From: UBA830 sp038146925
Lineage (GTDB): Bacteria > Pseudomonadota > Alphaproteobacteria > MPNO01 > UBA830
Assembly (NCBI GenBank): GCA_038146925.1
Contig: JAYQSP010000009.1
Location: forward strand, 62,001-126,000
Length of the DNA: 64,000 nt
Direction: 5' to 3'
Below are positions 25,200-33,989 of this stretch, one piece after another (within the stretch, counting starts at the first letter, position 1; each line of letters starts with the position of its first letter). The position numbers and the translations under genes are program-made. The notes beneath the pieces are model-generated. The model saw only the letters and a list, made by a program, of their open reading frames with translations, was not told where the DNA came from and did not search any database.

Positions 25200-25415
25200 C
25201 GGGCAGCCCTCCTATACCTTTTCGGTATATCATGCACCCCATCCATAACGCAACGGCACTTCGGGAGCGGGCGCAACATCGTGCCCACTGCACATAACAG
25301 GCGGGACCGAATGCCGCTGTTCCAGAATGCGAGCCGACAGATTTGGCGCATGCTCACGAGGCTGAATTCTTCAACCGCCGATCAGCGGTCCGAAAAAACT
25401 TCCCAGCGCTTTTCG

Positions 25416-26036
25416 TTACTCCCCGAACAGCGACTGCGCTTTCTCGCGCACGGCATCGGGCGCAGTTGCCAGAGACCCCGAATTGAACGGCGGCTGCGGG
25501 TCGTATTCGGTCATCAGTTGAACGAACCGGGCATGGTCCTCGCCGGCCACTTCGGACAGCAGGGTCAGGGCCATGTCGATGCCGGCGGAGACCCCGGCCC
25601 CGGTCATAATCTTACCGTCGGTCACGACCCGTTCGTCCACCGCGATGGCGCCGTAATCCGCCAGTTGTTTCATCGCCGACCAGTGGGTGGTCGCGCGCTT
25701 GCCGTTCAGCAGGCCGGCCGCGCCGAGCACCAGGGCCCCGGTGCAGACGGACGTCGTCCACGTCGTGGTCCTGTCGACAGCGCGCACCCAGTCGAGAACC
25801 TCTTCATCCGATGTTACGTGGCTCATGTCGGCAGCGCCCGGGATCAACAGGATATCGGGCGACGACACATCCGCCATCGCGTGATCGGCTGAAAGGCCCA
25901 GATGACCTGCCCGCACGGGACCGGCGGTCTTGCCGACGATCTTCACCTCGGCGTCCGGCACCCGGCCGATCACCTCCAGCGGGCCGACCGCGTCCAGCGG
26001 CGTCATTCTGTCGAATATGAACAGCGCGATTTCCAT
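25416..26036 (-). CDS. DJ-1/PfpI family protein (isonitrile hydratase-like)
   Basis: A 206-residue flavodoxin-like protein, starting MEIALFIFDRMTPLDAVGPLEV. The aspartate in TPLDAVGP and the nucleophilic-elbow cysteine in TSVCTGALVLGAAGLL match the catalytic Asp and Cys of isocyanide hydratase (InhA). THWSAMKQL supplies the usual His/Trp after the elbow. AraC-fusion relatives share the fold, but no DNA-binding domain is present. The gene is preceded by the LysR gene downstream with 216 bases between them, and followed upstream by the Rieske gene's terminator, so it is likely its own transcript. Substrate is a guess from family only. Confidence 0.82.
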   Translation of the reverse strand: MEIALFIFDRMTPLDAVGPLEVIGRVPDAEVKIVGKTAGPVRAGHLGLSADHAMADVSSPDILLIPGAADMSHVTSDEEVLDWVRAVDRTTTWTTSVCTGALVLGAAGLLNGKRATTHWSAMKQLADYGAIAVDERVVTDGKIMTGAGVSAGIDMALTLLSEVAGEDHARFVQLMTEYDPQPPFNSGSLATAPDAVREKAQSLFGE

Positions 26037-26087
26037 GTTCGCCCCCCAGGCAGCTCTATCTCAGTCGAATTCAGGTCCGGCCGGCCC

Positions 26088-26116
26088 AAAAAGAAAACGG
26101 CGGGATCAACCCGCCG
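26088..26116 (-). terminator. Rho-independent terminator of the Rieske oxygenase gene
   Basis: On the minus strand CGGCGGG pairs with CCCGCCG around the loop TTGAT, followed by TTTTCTTTTT. It lies 24 bases after the Rieske oxygenase stop and is a strong intrinsic terminator. Confidence 0.88.
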
Positions 26117-26140
26117 CTTTCCGTCGATATGTACCAGCGA

Positions 26141-27208
26141 TTACTCCGCGGCCTGCGCCATCATCTGGTTGTCCTGCTCGACGATTTCGTCGAGCGACAA
26201 ACGCGCCAGCGCAAGGACGCTGTCGGCATGGATTTCGACCAGATCGCGATCCGGGTTCAGATTGATCCGGTCCTGCTGGGCTTCCATGATGACCTTGTCC
26301 TCGATGAAGGTCGGATAGATTTCGTCGTACATTTCCTGCGTCGCGTTGGGATCGTCCTGACGATACCCGTTGGCGGTCGACCAGAAATAGTGGAACGTGG
26401 TCTCGGTTTCCGGCGTCGCCGCGTGCAGCAGACGCAGATGGAAACCGTCCTGGTCGCGGTTTTCCTGAGCGCCCTTGCCGACCGCCACCGCACCCGACCA
26501 CTGCAGCACGATACTGGGGCCGACATATTCGAATTCCTGCCAGCGATCGACCTTGCCGGTGAACTTTCCGCCCTTCTGATAGGTGGGGGGCGGATCGTGC
26601 TCCAGCATCCAGCGGATGAAATAAGCGCCCTTTTCGGTCTTGTGGCTGTCCATGTCCGCGCCGACATGCTGCAGCGGGTTGCCGCCGATCGTGCGGCCGT
26701 GAACGTAACCGAGATGGGTCAGATCCATCAGGTTGTCGATCATCAGCATGTAGTTCGACTTGATCTGGAACATCGCCTTGCGGTGCGGCCATTTCACCGG
26801 GTCGTCGTGATACGGGTAGTCGACGATCTGACTTTCATCGGCCAGCGCCGGATCGCCCATCCAGATCCACAGAATCTGGTTGCGTTCGACCAGCGGGAAG
26901 TGACGGACATGCGCCTGCGGCGGGATGTTCTTCTGGCCGGGAATGTCGACGCAGTTGCCCTTGGTGTCGAAGGTCAGTCCGTGATAGCCGCACTGCAACC
27001 CGACATCAGTGACGGCACCGTGCGTCAGCGGCGCGCCGCGGTGACAGCAGCGGTCTTCCAGGGCGCCCACATTGCCGTCGGCATCGCGGTAGATGACGAT
27101 CGGCTCGTTCATAATCGTCCGCGCCAGAAGTCCGTTGTCGATCTCCTCGGCCCAGGCGGCGATGTACCAGGCATTACGCACGAAAGGTTGGTTAGCCTTG
27201 CGAGTCAT
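26141..27208 (-). CDS. Rieske non-heme iron oxygenase, alpha subunit (vanillate O-demethylase/VanA-like), copy 1
   Basis: A 355-residue oxygenase. The Rieske cluster motif is CCHRGAPLTHGAVTDVGLQCGYHG (Cys-x-His and Cys-x-x-His) at about 50-75. The mononuclear iron site is in DNLMDLTHLGYVHG, with the two histidines and the linking aspartate, plus a later acidic ligand. The overall layout fits the PobA/VanA/KshA type, which take electrons from a separate ferredoxin reductase; none is adjacent. VanA-like enzymes demethylate methoxy-aromatics. The gene has its own terminator. A second copy is at 58.0 kb. Confidence 0.88.
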   Translation of the reverse strand: MTRKANQPFVRNAWYIAAWAEEIDNGLLARTIMNEPIVIYRDADGNVGALEDRCCHRGAPLTHGAVTDVGLQCGYHGLTFDTKGNCVDIPGQKNIPPQAHVRHFPLVERNQILWIWMGDPALADESQIVDYPYHDDPVKWPHRKAMFQIKSNYMLMIDNLMDLTHLGYVHGRTIGGNPLQHVGADMDSHKTEKGAYFIRWMLEHDPPPTYQKGGKFTGKVDRWQEFEYVGPSIVLQWSGAVAVGKGAQENRDQDGFHLRLLHAATPETETTFHYFWSTANGYRQDDPNATQEMYDEIYPTFIEDKVIMEAQQDRINLNPDRDLVEIHADSVLALARLSLDEIVEQDNQMMAQAAE

Positions 27209-27373
27209 ATTTCGCTCCCAATCGGTGATTCTGTTATTCCGGATGAAGGCTAACGAATTTGCGCCTCAACGGCAACAAAATCGGAGGTACGCGGCTTGCA
27301 AAAAAAACCGGATGGCCGTAACCACGGGGTACAGGGTGCATAAAAGCGCCGAAACCCGCACAGGAGGCCAATC

Positions 27374-27598
27374 ATGACGCTGAACGAGATTACCCGGGTA
27401 CAGGAGTACCTCCGGCTGACCTTCTCCAACAACCGCATCAAAATCCTCCAGCCCAAGAAGCCGGACGCCCCGATCGAGGTGTATCTGGGCGACGAATTCA
27501 TCGGCGTTCTGTACCGCGACGACGAAGAAGGCGAGATTTCCTACACGCTGAATATCTCCATCCTCGAAGAAGATCTGCCGGCCGCCGTATCGATATAG
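27374..27598 (+). CDS. DUF3126 family protein
   Basis: A 74-residue protein, MTLNEITRVQEYLRLTFSN, with the conserved VYLGDEFIGVLYRDDEEGE segment. DUF3126 is a small family known in alphaproteobacteria, of unknown function. The start at 27374 follows AGGAGG at a good distance. It lies just upstream of the Sec-containing GST gene on the same strand. Confidence 0.87.
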   Translation: MTLNEITRVQEYLRLTFSNNRIKILQPKKPDAPIEVYLGDEFIGVLYRDDEEGEISYTLNISILEEDLPAAVSI

Positions 27599-27662
27599 AC
27601 ACCTCGATTCGCCGCCCGTTCCCGGGTAGGATCGCACTCGCACCAAGCGGAAGGTTAGGGGT

Positions 27663-28364
27663 ATGACCGTCAAATACCATTTGATTAGCTCTTTTACGTG
27701 ACCGTGGGTCCAGCGCGCCGTGATTGCCATGCGCGCCAAAGACGTCGAGTTCGAGGTCACATTTATCAATCTTCGGGACAAGCCCGACTGGTTCCTGAAA
27801 ATTTCGCCGCACGGTAAAGTGCCGGTGCTGAAGGTCGATGACGAGATTCTGTTCGAATCCAACGCCATCGCCGAATTCCTGGACGAAACCGTGCCGCCGC
27901 GTCTTCACCCCGAAGACCCGATCGCCCGCGCCCGCAACCGGGCATGGACCGATTTCGTGCCCACTTTCTCCGGCGCGCTGAGCGGAATTTACTACACCAA
28001 AACCCGCGAAGAGATGGAAGAAGGACTGGCAAAAGCGCCGAAGGCCGTGGAACGGCTGGAAGAAGCCATCGCGCGCCAGCGCGGCAATGACGGCCCGTAT
28101 TTCAACGGCCCGGAACTGTCGCTGGTTGACGCGGCCTACGCGCCCTTCCTGCAAAGGTTCCTGATTGCCGACGGTTATCTGAAAACCGGCCTGCTGGACG
28201 GGTTCCCGCTGGTCAGGGCATGGACCGATGCGCTGTTGTCGAACGAAACGGTGACCGGCGCGGTCGCGCCGGAATTCTTGGACGAATTCCACGGCAATCT
28301 GAAACGCCGGGAATTCTACGTGGCGACACTGTTCGACGACGCGGGCGCGCAGGCGGCCGAATAA
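27663..28364 (+). CDS. Selenocysteine-containing glutathione S-transferase family protein (UGA = Sec13)
   Basis: A 233-residue GST if the UGA at 27699-27701 is read as selenocysteine. It starts MTVKYHLISSFT-U-PWVQRAVIAMRAKDVEFEV. In GSTs of the omega/beta type this place has the catalytic cysteine (CPxVQR), so Sec13 falls exactly on the active-site thiol. The rest is normal: ISPHGKVPVLKVDDEILFESNAIAEFLDE (cis-Pro and the glutathione-binding Glu-Ser) and an all-helical C domain ending near 225. The usual shorter start at the GTG at 27720 would lose the first strand and the active site. A hairpin with a fitting SECIS geometry follows the UGA. Sec-GSTs have been predicted in metagenomic selenoproteomes. 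Confidence 0.88.
27702..27736 (+). promoter_or_regulatory. Candidate bacterial SECIS hairpin of the Sec-GST gene
   Basis: GCGCGC (27713-27718) pairs with GCGCGC (27731-27736) around a 12-base apical loop CGUGAUUGCCAU. The loop begins 17 bases past the UGA and has G in its second position, both in agreement with the published bacterial SECIS model. Confidence 0.65.
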
Positions 28365-28461
28365 AGCCCCCGTTGCGGCCCCGGCGAGAGCCGGGCGGAA
28401 ATGCAGAAACCCCTCCCCTACTGGGGAGGAGTTTGTCTTTGCCTTGCGACGTCTACACAGT
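28365..28461. terminator. Hairpin region with possible terminator
   Basis: After the Sec-GST stop there is a GC-rich hairpin (CCCCGGC GAGAG CCGGGC) and then AAACCCCTCCCC (28407-28418) which pairs with GGGGAGG-A-GTTT (28423-28434) and is followed by GTCTTT. The second could be a weak bidirectional terminator between the GST and the minus-strand histidine kinase remnant. Confidence 0.45.
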
Positions 28462-28830
28462 TTAACCGGCCAACTCGATCTCTACCTTCAAACCGCTCAG
28501 GCCTGAATCCCCCAACCGCATATCGCCGTCATACAGCGCCACGATATCGCCCACGATGGACAGACCGAACCCGGTGCCGGGCGTGGCTTCGTCCAGCCAG
28601 CCGCCCCAGTTCAGCGCGGCATCGCGCTGTTCAGCGGAGATACCGAGGCCGTCGTCTTCGACGGTGACGACCAGATTGCCATTTTCCCGCGTCGCAGAGA
28701 GTTTTACCGTCTTGTCCGCAAATTTGTGCGCGTTGGAGACCAGATTACTGACCATCGCTTCCGTGTCGCGGCGTGGCAGGTGAACCGCGACGCAATCAGC
28801 GGTTTCGTGCGCCGGCCGACAGGCGCGTTA
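28462..28830 (-). pseudogene. Histidine kinase C-terminal (HATPase) remnant
   Basis: About 120 codons of the minus strand encode the ATPase end of a sensor kinase: MVSNLVSNAHKFADKTVKL (N box), VTVEDDGLGIS (G1 box), TPGTGFGLSIVGDIV (G2 box). The frame is open back to a TAA near 28830, with weakly matching sequence to LPRRDTEAMV; no dimerisation histidine, HAMP or sensor region lies upstream, and no response regulator gene is adjacent. The remainder up to 29021 holds nothing recognisable. This is a 5'-deleted fragment, unlikely to be functional. Confidence 0.7.
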
Positions 28831-29021
28831 ACCGCCACCCAGCGGAACGTGATATCGGATATCGAAACACATCACGGATTGCGCAGCTGGGCGCCCGTGC
28901 GCGTGTTTCCACGACGAGTGGACGGCGGCCGGATATCCGTCGTCGACATATCGACGGAAGGCACGGCGCGCCGACCGAAACGGTCGTTCTGTCGCCTCCC
29001 GGGGCGCTGCGGCTTACCCGC

Positions 29022-30452
29022 TCAGGACCCTTCCGGCAGCACGTCGGCGAACTTCGCCCGCACCCGGTCGTCCAGCTCTTTCGACGACCGCGCCACCGCC
29101 GGAAAATCCGCCTTTTCCCGGAACGGGATGCAGGCATCAACCACGACGCGGGAATTGCGGCGGTCGTCATGGCTGTAGCTCATCGGATCGAGATGCGTGC
29201 TCCAGCAGCCGTTCAGGATATCGAGCCCGTCCTTGGGGTCGCAGCGGGTACACATCGCCCAGATGACGTCGTTCATGTTCGACGGGTCGATATCCTCGTC
29301 GACAACGACAACCCAGCGATTGGCGTAGGCACCGGCATGGCATTGCGAGGCAATCAGCCCGGCCTGTTTGGAATGGCCGCCGTACTGGGTGTTGATCGAC
29401 ACGGTAAGCCACATGCGGCTGCCGCCCGCCTCGTGCGCCCAGACGCCCTTGACCTCCGGAATGCCGGCTGCCTCCAGCTGGTTCCAGACGGCGCCGCAAC
29501 GATAGGTGCCGCGATAGAACGTGTCGTCGTTCGGCGGCACGGCGGGGATCGCGCCGAGCAGGACCGGGTTGTCGCGATGCATGAAGGTTTCGATACGGAT
29601 CGCGGGTTCCGGATGCATGTCGCCCGCGTAGTAACCCGGCCATTCGCCGAACGGCCCCTCGTCGACCAGGTCTTCCGGATGGATATATCCTTCGAACGCG
29701 ATCTCCGCATTGGCGGGCACCGGCAACCCGGTTTTCGGCATGTTGATGATCTCGACGCCTTCGCCGATGATTCCGCCGGCGCAGTCATATTCGTTCTTGC
29801 CGTAGGGCATCTCGAGACCGGCGACCATGAACAGCGCCGGGTGCATGCCCGCGACCACAGCGATCGGACACGGCTCGCCGCGATCGAAATATTTACGCAT
29901 CAGGATATCGCCGTGCTTGCCCTTCGACACCATGACCGAGGCTGTCTTCGCGTCATGCGACTGCACGCGGTAGGCGCCGTAGTTGATCCAGCCCGAATCC
30001 GGGTCCTTCATCACCACCATGCAGGCGGTGCCGATGAAATACCCGCCGTCCAGCTCGTGCCATTTCGGCGCCGGAATGGTCGTGATATCGATATCGTCGC
30101 CTTCGAACACGTTCTCGATCAACGGGCCGCCATTCACCTCCACCGGCGCGTGGGTCGGCTGGTCCTTCATGTATTCGCGCCAGTAGTTCACCAGCTCGAT
30201 TTCCGACGTATCGACCGGTTTGCCGAGCGCGATGTTGATGCGCGGGACGGAGGTCAGGATGTTGGCCAGCACCCGGTTGCCCTTCGGGAAGCCCGGGATG
30301 TCGTCGAACATGACCGCGGGGTTGGTCATTTTGTGCATGTGAATGTCGACGATCGCGCCGATTTCCTCGTGATGGTCGGCGCCGCTCACATGCTGCAACT
30401 GGCCGTTCGCTTCCAGCTCGCTGATCCAGTCCCGCAAATCCTTGTTGGCCAC
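29022..30452 (-). CDS. UbiD family (prFMN-dependent) decarboxylase, copy 3
   Basis: A 476-residue UbiD-type decarboxylase. The GTG start at 30452 is chosen because GGAGG lies 7 bases before it and the family's first helix (KDLRDWISELEANGQL) follows; the open frame upstream is unrelated. Active-site parts are WINYGAYRVQS (arginine), DEGPFGEWPGYY (glutamate pair) and GKHGDILMRKY. CTRCDPKDGLDILNGCWSTHLDP and NSRVVVDACIP close the protein. It is more distant from copies 1 and 2 than these are from each other at this loop. The gene stands alone on the minus strand, divergent from the TauD gene, with a 73-base gap. Confidence 0.9.
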   Translation of the reverse strand: MANKDLRDWISELEANGQLQHVSGADHHEEIGAIVDIHMHKMTNPAVMFDDIPGFPKGNRVLANILTSVPRINIALGKPVDTSEIELVNYWREYMKDQPTHAPVEVNGGPLIENVFEGDDIDITTIPAPKWHELDGGYFIGTACMVVMKDPDSGWINYGAYRVQSHDAKTASVMVSKGKHGDILMRKYFDRGEPCPIAVVAGMHPALFMVAGLEMPYGKNEYDCAGGIIGEGVEIINMPKTGLPVPANAEIAFEGYIHPEDLVDEGPFGEWPGYYAGDMHPEPAIRIETFMHRDNPVLLGAIPAVPPNDDTFYRGTYRCGAVWNQLEAAGIPEVKGVWAHEAGGSRMWLTVSINTQYGGHSKQAGLIASQCHAGAYANRWVVVVDEDIDPSNMNDVIWAMCTRCDPKDGLDILNGCWSTHLDPMSYSHDDRRNSRVVVDACIPFREKADFPAVARSSKELDDRVRAKFADVLPEGS

Positions 30453-30525
30453 GTGTATGCCTCCGCTGTCCCTTGGTTGATGTTGCGGGCTAAGATAGTA
30501 AAAAACTTCGACCGATGGAAATCGC

Positions 30526-31389
30526 ATGCCGCTGAAGATTGTTCCCCTCTCCGACGATTTCGCCGCCGAGGCCTCCGGGCCGGATTTGCGCGAACCGATC
30601 GACGCGGGCACCGCGGCGGATATCGAAGCGGCGATGGACAGATACGCGGTTCTGATCTGGCGCAACCAGCCGTTGGACGACGACCAGCACATGACGTTCA
30701 CCAGATGGTTCGGCCCGCTGGATATGGGGTTGCTGAACGTTACGAAAAAGCCGAACCGCTTCAAACATGCCGGTTTCGTCGACATCGCCAATGTCGGGAT
30801 CGACGGCGAGATCATGGCCCGCGACCACGGCGCCGTCACCTCGTCGATGGCGAACCAGTTCTGGCACTCTGATTCGTCCTTCATGCAGACGGTCGCGAAA
30901 TATTCGCTTCTGTCGGCGCGGGTGGTGCCGGACGCCGGGGGCGACACCGAATTCGCCGACATGCGCGCCGCCTGGGACGCCCTGCCCGACGATCTGCGGG
31001 AGATCGTCGCCGACCGGATCGGCGAACATCATCCGCTGCATTCGCGGATGCTGCTGGGCAACGTGTATTCGGACGAACAGATGGCCGGTATCCCCCCGGC
31101 GCGCTGGCCGCTGGTCCGCACCCATCCGGGATCGGGGCGCACATACCTGTTCACGCCGATACACGTGCACAAAATCGACGGCATGAGCCTGCCGGAAGCC
31201 CGCATGCTGGTGACCGAACTGATCGAACACGCCACGCAGCCGCAGTTCGTCCATCGCCACAAATGGCAGGCCGGCGATCTGGTGATGTGGGACAACCGAT
31301 GCACCCTGCATCGCGGTCGCCGCTTCGACTACACACAGCGCCGCGACCTGCGGCGCACAACGACCATGGAAGCGCCGGCAACCGCGTGA
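30526..31389 (+). CDS. TauD/TfdA family Fe(II)/2-oxoglutarate dioxygenase, copy 1
   Basis: A 287-residue dioxygenase. The metal facial triad is in FWHSDSSF (His-x-Asp) and CTLHRGRRFDYTQRRDLRR (distal His, and the arginine that binds 2-oxoglutarate). It resembles the 2,4-D dioxygenase (TfdA) branch, which hydroxylates at a carbon next to an ether or sulfonate. The stop overlaps the start of the membrane protein gene (GTGA), so the two are coupled. It is divergent from UbiD copy 3. Substrate unknown. Confidence 0.88.
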   Translation: MPLKIVPLSDDFAAEASGPDLREPIDAGTAADIEAAMDRYAVLIWRNQPLDDDQHMTFTRWFGPLDMGLLNVTKKPNRFKHAGFVDIANVGIDGEIMARDHGAVTSSMANQFWHSDSSFMQTVAKYSLLSARVVPDAGGDTEFADMRAAWDALPDDLREIVADRIGEHHPLHSRMLLGNVYSDEQMAGIPPARWPLVRTHPGSGRTYLFTPIHVHKIDGMSLPEARMLVTELIEHATQPQFVHRHKWQAGDLVMWDNRCTLHRGRRFDYTQRRDLRRTTTMEAPATA

Positions 31390-32696
31390 ACAAACTTCTC
31401 AGCCTTCTGGTCGGCACGCTTTGGCTGTTGGCGGTTTTGCGCATCCTGGTCGACGTACCCTATCTCGCCGAGACGATGGCGGGACTGGTTGTAGCGTTTC
31501 TGCTCGCCGCCCTGCCGCGCCTGCCCCGTCACACCATGATCCTGTGCGCGGTTCTTATCGCCGCGATGCTGGTACTGGCACAGATATACGACCAGTGGCC
31601 GGCCATACCGGCCGGCATCGCCAAGGCGTCGATCTTCCCCGCGTTCCTCGCCACGATCGTGCTGCTGCGCGCCGCAGCCGATCAGCGCCCCGAAATCGCC
31701 AGCGCCCGCACCCTGTTCGGCAGTCTGCCCCCCGCGGAACGAGACAGCGGGATCGTCATAGGCACCCATGTCATGGGCGCGGTTCTCCAAGTGGGCGTGT
31801 TCGCGGTGCTGGCCCCGATCCTTGGCAAAGACGCACCTGCCGCCGAACGCCGTGAAGTGTTCACCGTTGCAATCCGGGGCATGATGACAGTGCCGTTCTG
31901 GTCACCATTCATCGTCGGCATGGCGGTGGCAAGCCAATATCTGCCGCTGGTCCCGCTGTGGCAGATCATGGGGCTCGGCATCACGCTGACCATTATGGCC
32001 TTCGCGGTTTCGATCCTGCTGTTCGACCGGAATCCGGGAATGGGCACACTCAAACGCTCGCTCGCCTCTCTGGCGCCGGTGTCGACGCCGGTATTCATCG
32101 CTGCGCTGCTGGTAGTCGGCGCGACTGGCACAACCGGCCTGTCGACGCTGCAGGCGCTAATTCTGGCACTGCCTGTCCCCTGTATTCTCGCGGTACTGAC
32201 CGTACATACCGGGAACCTGAATGTGGCGTTTCGCCAGACCGCGTCGGGCATCGGGCGCATCGGGCCGGAAACATCGATCCTGGTTTCGTCAACGACCCTT
32301 GGCGCTGTGTTCGAAGCGGCGCTTCCACATATGGGCCTGCTCGACTGGCTGGAAGCGCTGTCGCTACCCGCCTGGGCAATTATCCTGATCGTGATCATGA
32401 CCATGAATGTCGCCGGTCTGTTCGGCATGCATGCTATCGTCACCGGCACGTTCCTGCTGGTGATATTCACCAGCGTACCGACAGGTCTGACGGATCTCGT
32501 CCTGATGCAGGCGCTGCTTGTCGGCTGGGGATTGTGCAGCGGCATCTCGATCGGCAGCCTGACCGTCGCCACAGGCGCCGCCATGTTCCGCATTCCGCCC
32601 ACCGAGCTGATCACCCGCGCCAATATCGCGTTCGTGTTTCTGACGTCGGTGGTTGCAGCGGCGTTTCTGTGGGGACTGAATACGGTTCTGATTTGA
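31386..32696 (+). CDS. Multispanning membrane protein, possible transporter
   Basis: A 436-residue protein with about 12 hydrophobic stretches, start GTG at 31386 inside the TauD stop (GTGA). Segments such as LLVGTLWLLAVLRILVD, MILCAVLIAAMLVLA and IILIVIMTMNVAGLFGMHAIV are clear membrane helices; a conserved-looking GIGRIGPETSILVSSTTLG lies between helices 8 and 9. I do not recognise the family with certainty; it recalls anion permeases (TRAP/DASS-type). Coupling to a TauD dioxygenase suggests uptake of that enzyme's substrate. Confidence 0.7.
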   Translation: MNKLLSLLVGTLWLLAVLRILVDVPYLAETMAGLVVAFLLAALPRLPRHTMILCAVLIAAMLVLAQIYDQWPAIPAGIAKASIFPAFLATIVLLRAAADQRPEIASARTLFGSLPPAERDSGIVIGTHVMGAVLQVGVFAVLAPILGKDAPAAERREVFTVAIRGMMTVPFWSPFIVGMAVASQYLPLVPLWQIMGLGITLTIMAFAVSILLFDRNPGMGTLKRSLASLAPVSTPVFIAALLVVGATGTTGLSTLQALILALPVPCILAVLTVHTGNLNVAFRQTASGIGRIGPETSILVSSTTLGAVFEAALPHMGLLDWLEALSLPAWAIILIVIMTMNVAGLFGMHAIVTGTFLLVIFTSVPTGLTDLVLMQALLVGWGLCSGISIGSLTVATGAAMFRIPPTELITRANIAFVFLTSVVAAAFLWGLNTVLI

Positions 32697-32705
32697 GGGC
32701 AAAAA

Positions 32706-32772
32706 GAGTCCCGCCTTCGCGGGAATGACACTGAAAAATTGCCGTCATCCCCGCTCGGGCGGGGATCTCCCT
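32706..32772. repeat. Dispersed palindromic repeat (TCCCGCCTTCGCGGGA type)
   Basis: Two palindromes in tandem, GTCCCGCCTTCGCGGGAATGAC (here written in two parts, 32708-32718 and 32719-32729) and GTCATCCCCGC...GCGGGGATCTCCC. The same left palindrome recurs near 56.43 kb. Such units are common mobile-like repeats in alphaproteobacteria. Confidence 0.75.
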
Positions 32773-32786
32773 GAGTGAGACAGCCC

Positions 32787-33989
32787 CTAAGCCGCCTTCT
32801 TCCCGCCGCGCCTGCGCAAAGGACCGAACGTTTTGCTGACCGTGCCCAAATCCTTCAGATGCGGGACGACCTTCTCGGCGAACAAAGTCATGCTTTTGGC
32901 AGTCATGTCGAAATCCATATCGCCGGAATGCAGCATGGCGATCAGATTGCCGAACCCGCCGCTTCTCTTGTGCAGCGCCTTGATCTGGCTGACGACGTTC
33001 TCGGGCGTGCCGTAGATCGCGACGTGGTTTTCGCGGAAATATTCCATCCCCTGTCTGCGGATCGCATCGGTCCGTCCGCCGGTGAAACGCCCGGACAGGA
33101 AATCGGCATACAGGCTGGTTTCGACATAGCCGGGCGGCGCGCGGTGCTGCGGTTCCGCCTTGTTGTTCACGACGTACCAGAACACACGCTCGATCACTTC
33201 GCGGGCTTCTTTCTCGGTCTCGCCCACCGCGACCAGCGGCATGAAAGCGAACTTGTCGTCGGCGGGCCGCTGCAGGCCCTGTTCCCGGCACCAGGACCGC
33301 ACACCGTTGAACATCGCCGCCAGCTTGTCGACCGGCGTCAGGAACATGGCGAACGTAAATCCGCGCGCCACCGTCCGGCACGCATGGGCCAGGTCGCTGC
33401 CACCCGTGGTCCAGACCGGCGGGTGCGGCTGCTGATACGGACGCGGCCAGACGTTTACCTGGCGTTTGTGGATCCATTTTCCTTCGTAGTTGAACGGCCC
33501 GTCCTGGGTGGTCCAGGCCTTCTGGATCAGGTCGATGGACTCCCACAGCCGCTCGGCGGTTTCTGTCGGGTTGCAGTTCGATGCGAACAGTTCGTACGGT
33601 ACCCCGCGGACGAAGCCGCAATCAAGCCGGCCGTAGGAAATGTTGTCGATCATCGCCATTTCCTCGGCGCATCGGATCGGATCGGCTAGGTTCGCCGCCG
33701 GGTTGCCGAGAATCAGGATACGCGCGTTTCTGGTCTGACGCGCAAGGATCGACAGCGGCACCACGCCCGACGGGTTGAGACAGGTCGACGTCTGGTGGTG
33801 TTCGTTCACCATGCAGTTCAGGCCGAGTTCGTCCGCCAGCACGTACTGGTCGAGGCACATGTTATAAAGGTCCGCGCCCTTTTTCGGATCGTACACACTG
33901 CTCGGCAGGTTCAGCCGGGCGGAGGTGAATTCATCGTCCGGCGGCAGGTGCGGCCAGGCGAACTCTGTGAAGTGATAGAACTCCATCAT
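32787..33989 (-). CDS. Luciferase-like (LLM) flavin-dependent monooxygenase, copy 1
   Basis: A 400-residue bacterial-luciferase-fold oxidoreductase: MMEFYHFTEFAWPHL, then GLNCMVNEHHQTSTCLNPSG with the EHH flavin-site histidines, and RLDCGFVRGVPYE. The length and the NWP-type insert (VNVWPRPYQQPHPPVWTTGG) place it in the group of FMN-dependent monooxygenases of organosulfur or hydrocarbon-like substrates. Its ATG overlaps the stop of the upstream alpha/beta hydrolase (ATGATG/TGA), so both are one operon on the minus strand. A flavin reductase is not adjacent. Confidence 0.88.
   Translation of the reverse strand: MMEFYHFTEFAWPHLPPDDEFTSARLNLPSSVYDPKKGADLYNMCLDQYVLADELGLNCMVNEHHQTSTCLNPSGVVPLSILARQTRNARILILGNPAANLADPIRCAEEMAMIDNISYGRLDCGFVRGVPYELFASNCNPTETAERLWESIDLIQKAWTTQDGPFNYEGKWIHKRQVNVWPRPYQQPHPPVWTTGGSDLAHACRTVARGFTFAMFLTPVDKLAAMFNGVRSWCREQGLQRPADDKFAFMPLVAVGETEKEAREVIERVFWYVVNNKAEPQHRAPPGYVETSLYADFLSGRFTGGRTDAIRRQGMEYFRENHVAIYGTPENVVSQIKALHKRSGGFGNLIAMLHSGDMDFDMTAKSMTLFAEKVVPHLKDLGTVSKTFGPLRRRGGKKAA

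Noticed and set aside
23340..25892. 850-codon open frame on the plus strand
   Set aside because: It lies antisense to well-conserved genes (dihydroxyphthalate-decarboxylase-like, heme-oxygenase-fold, LysR). Long antisense frames are common at this GC content and the translation resembles no family.
28773..30872. 699-codon open frame on the plus strand
   Set aside because: It is antisense to UbiD copy 3, and its His/Arg/Asp-rich translation is typical of a shadow frame.
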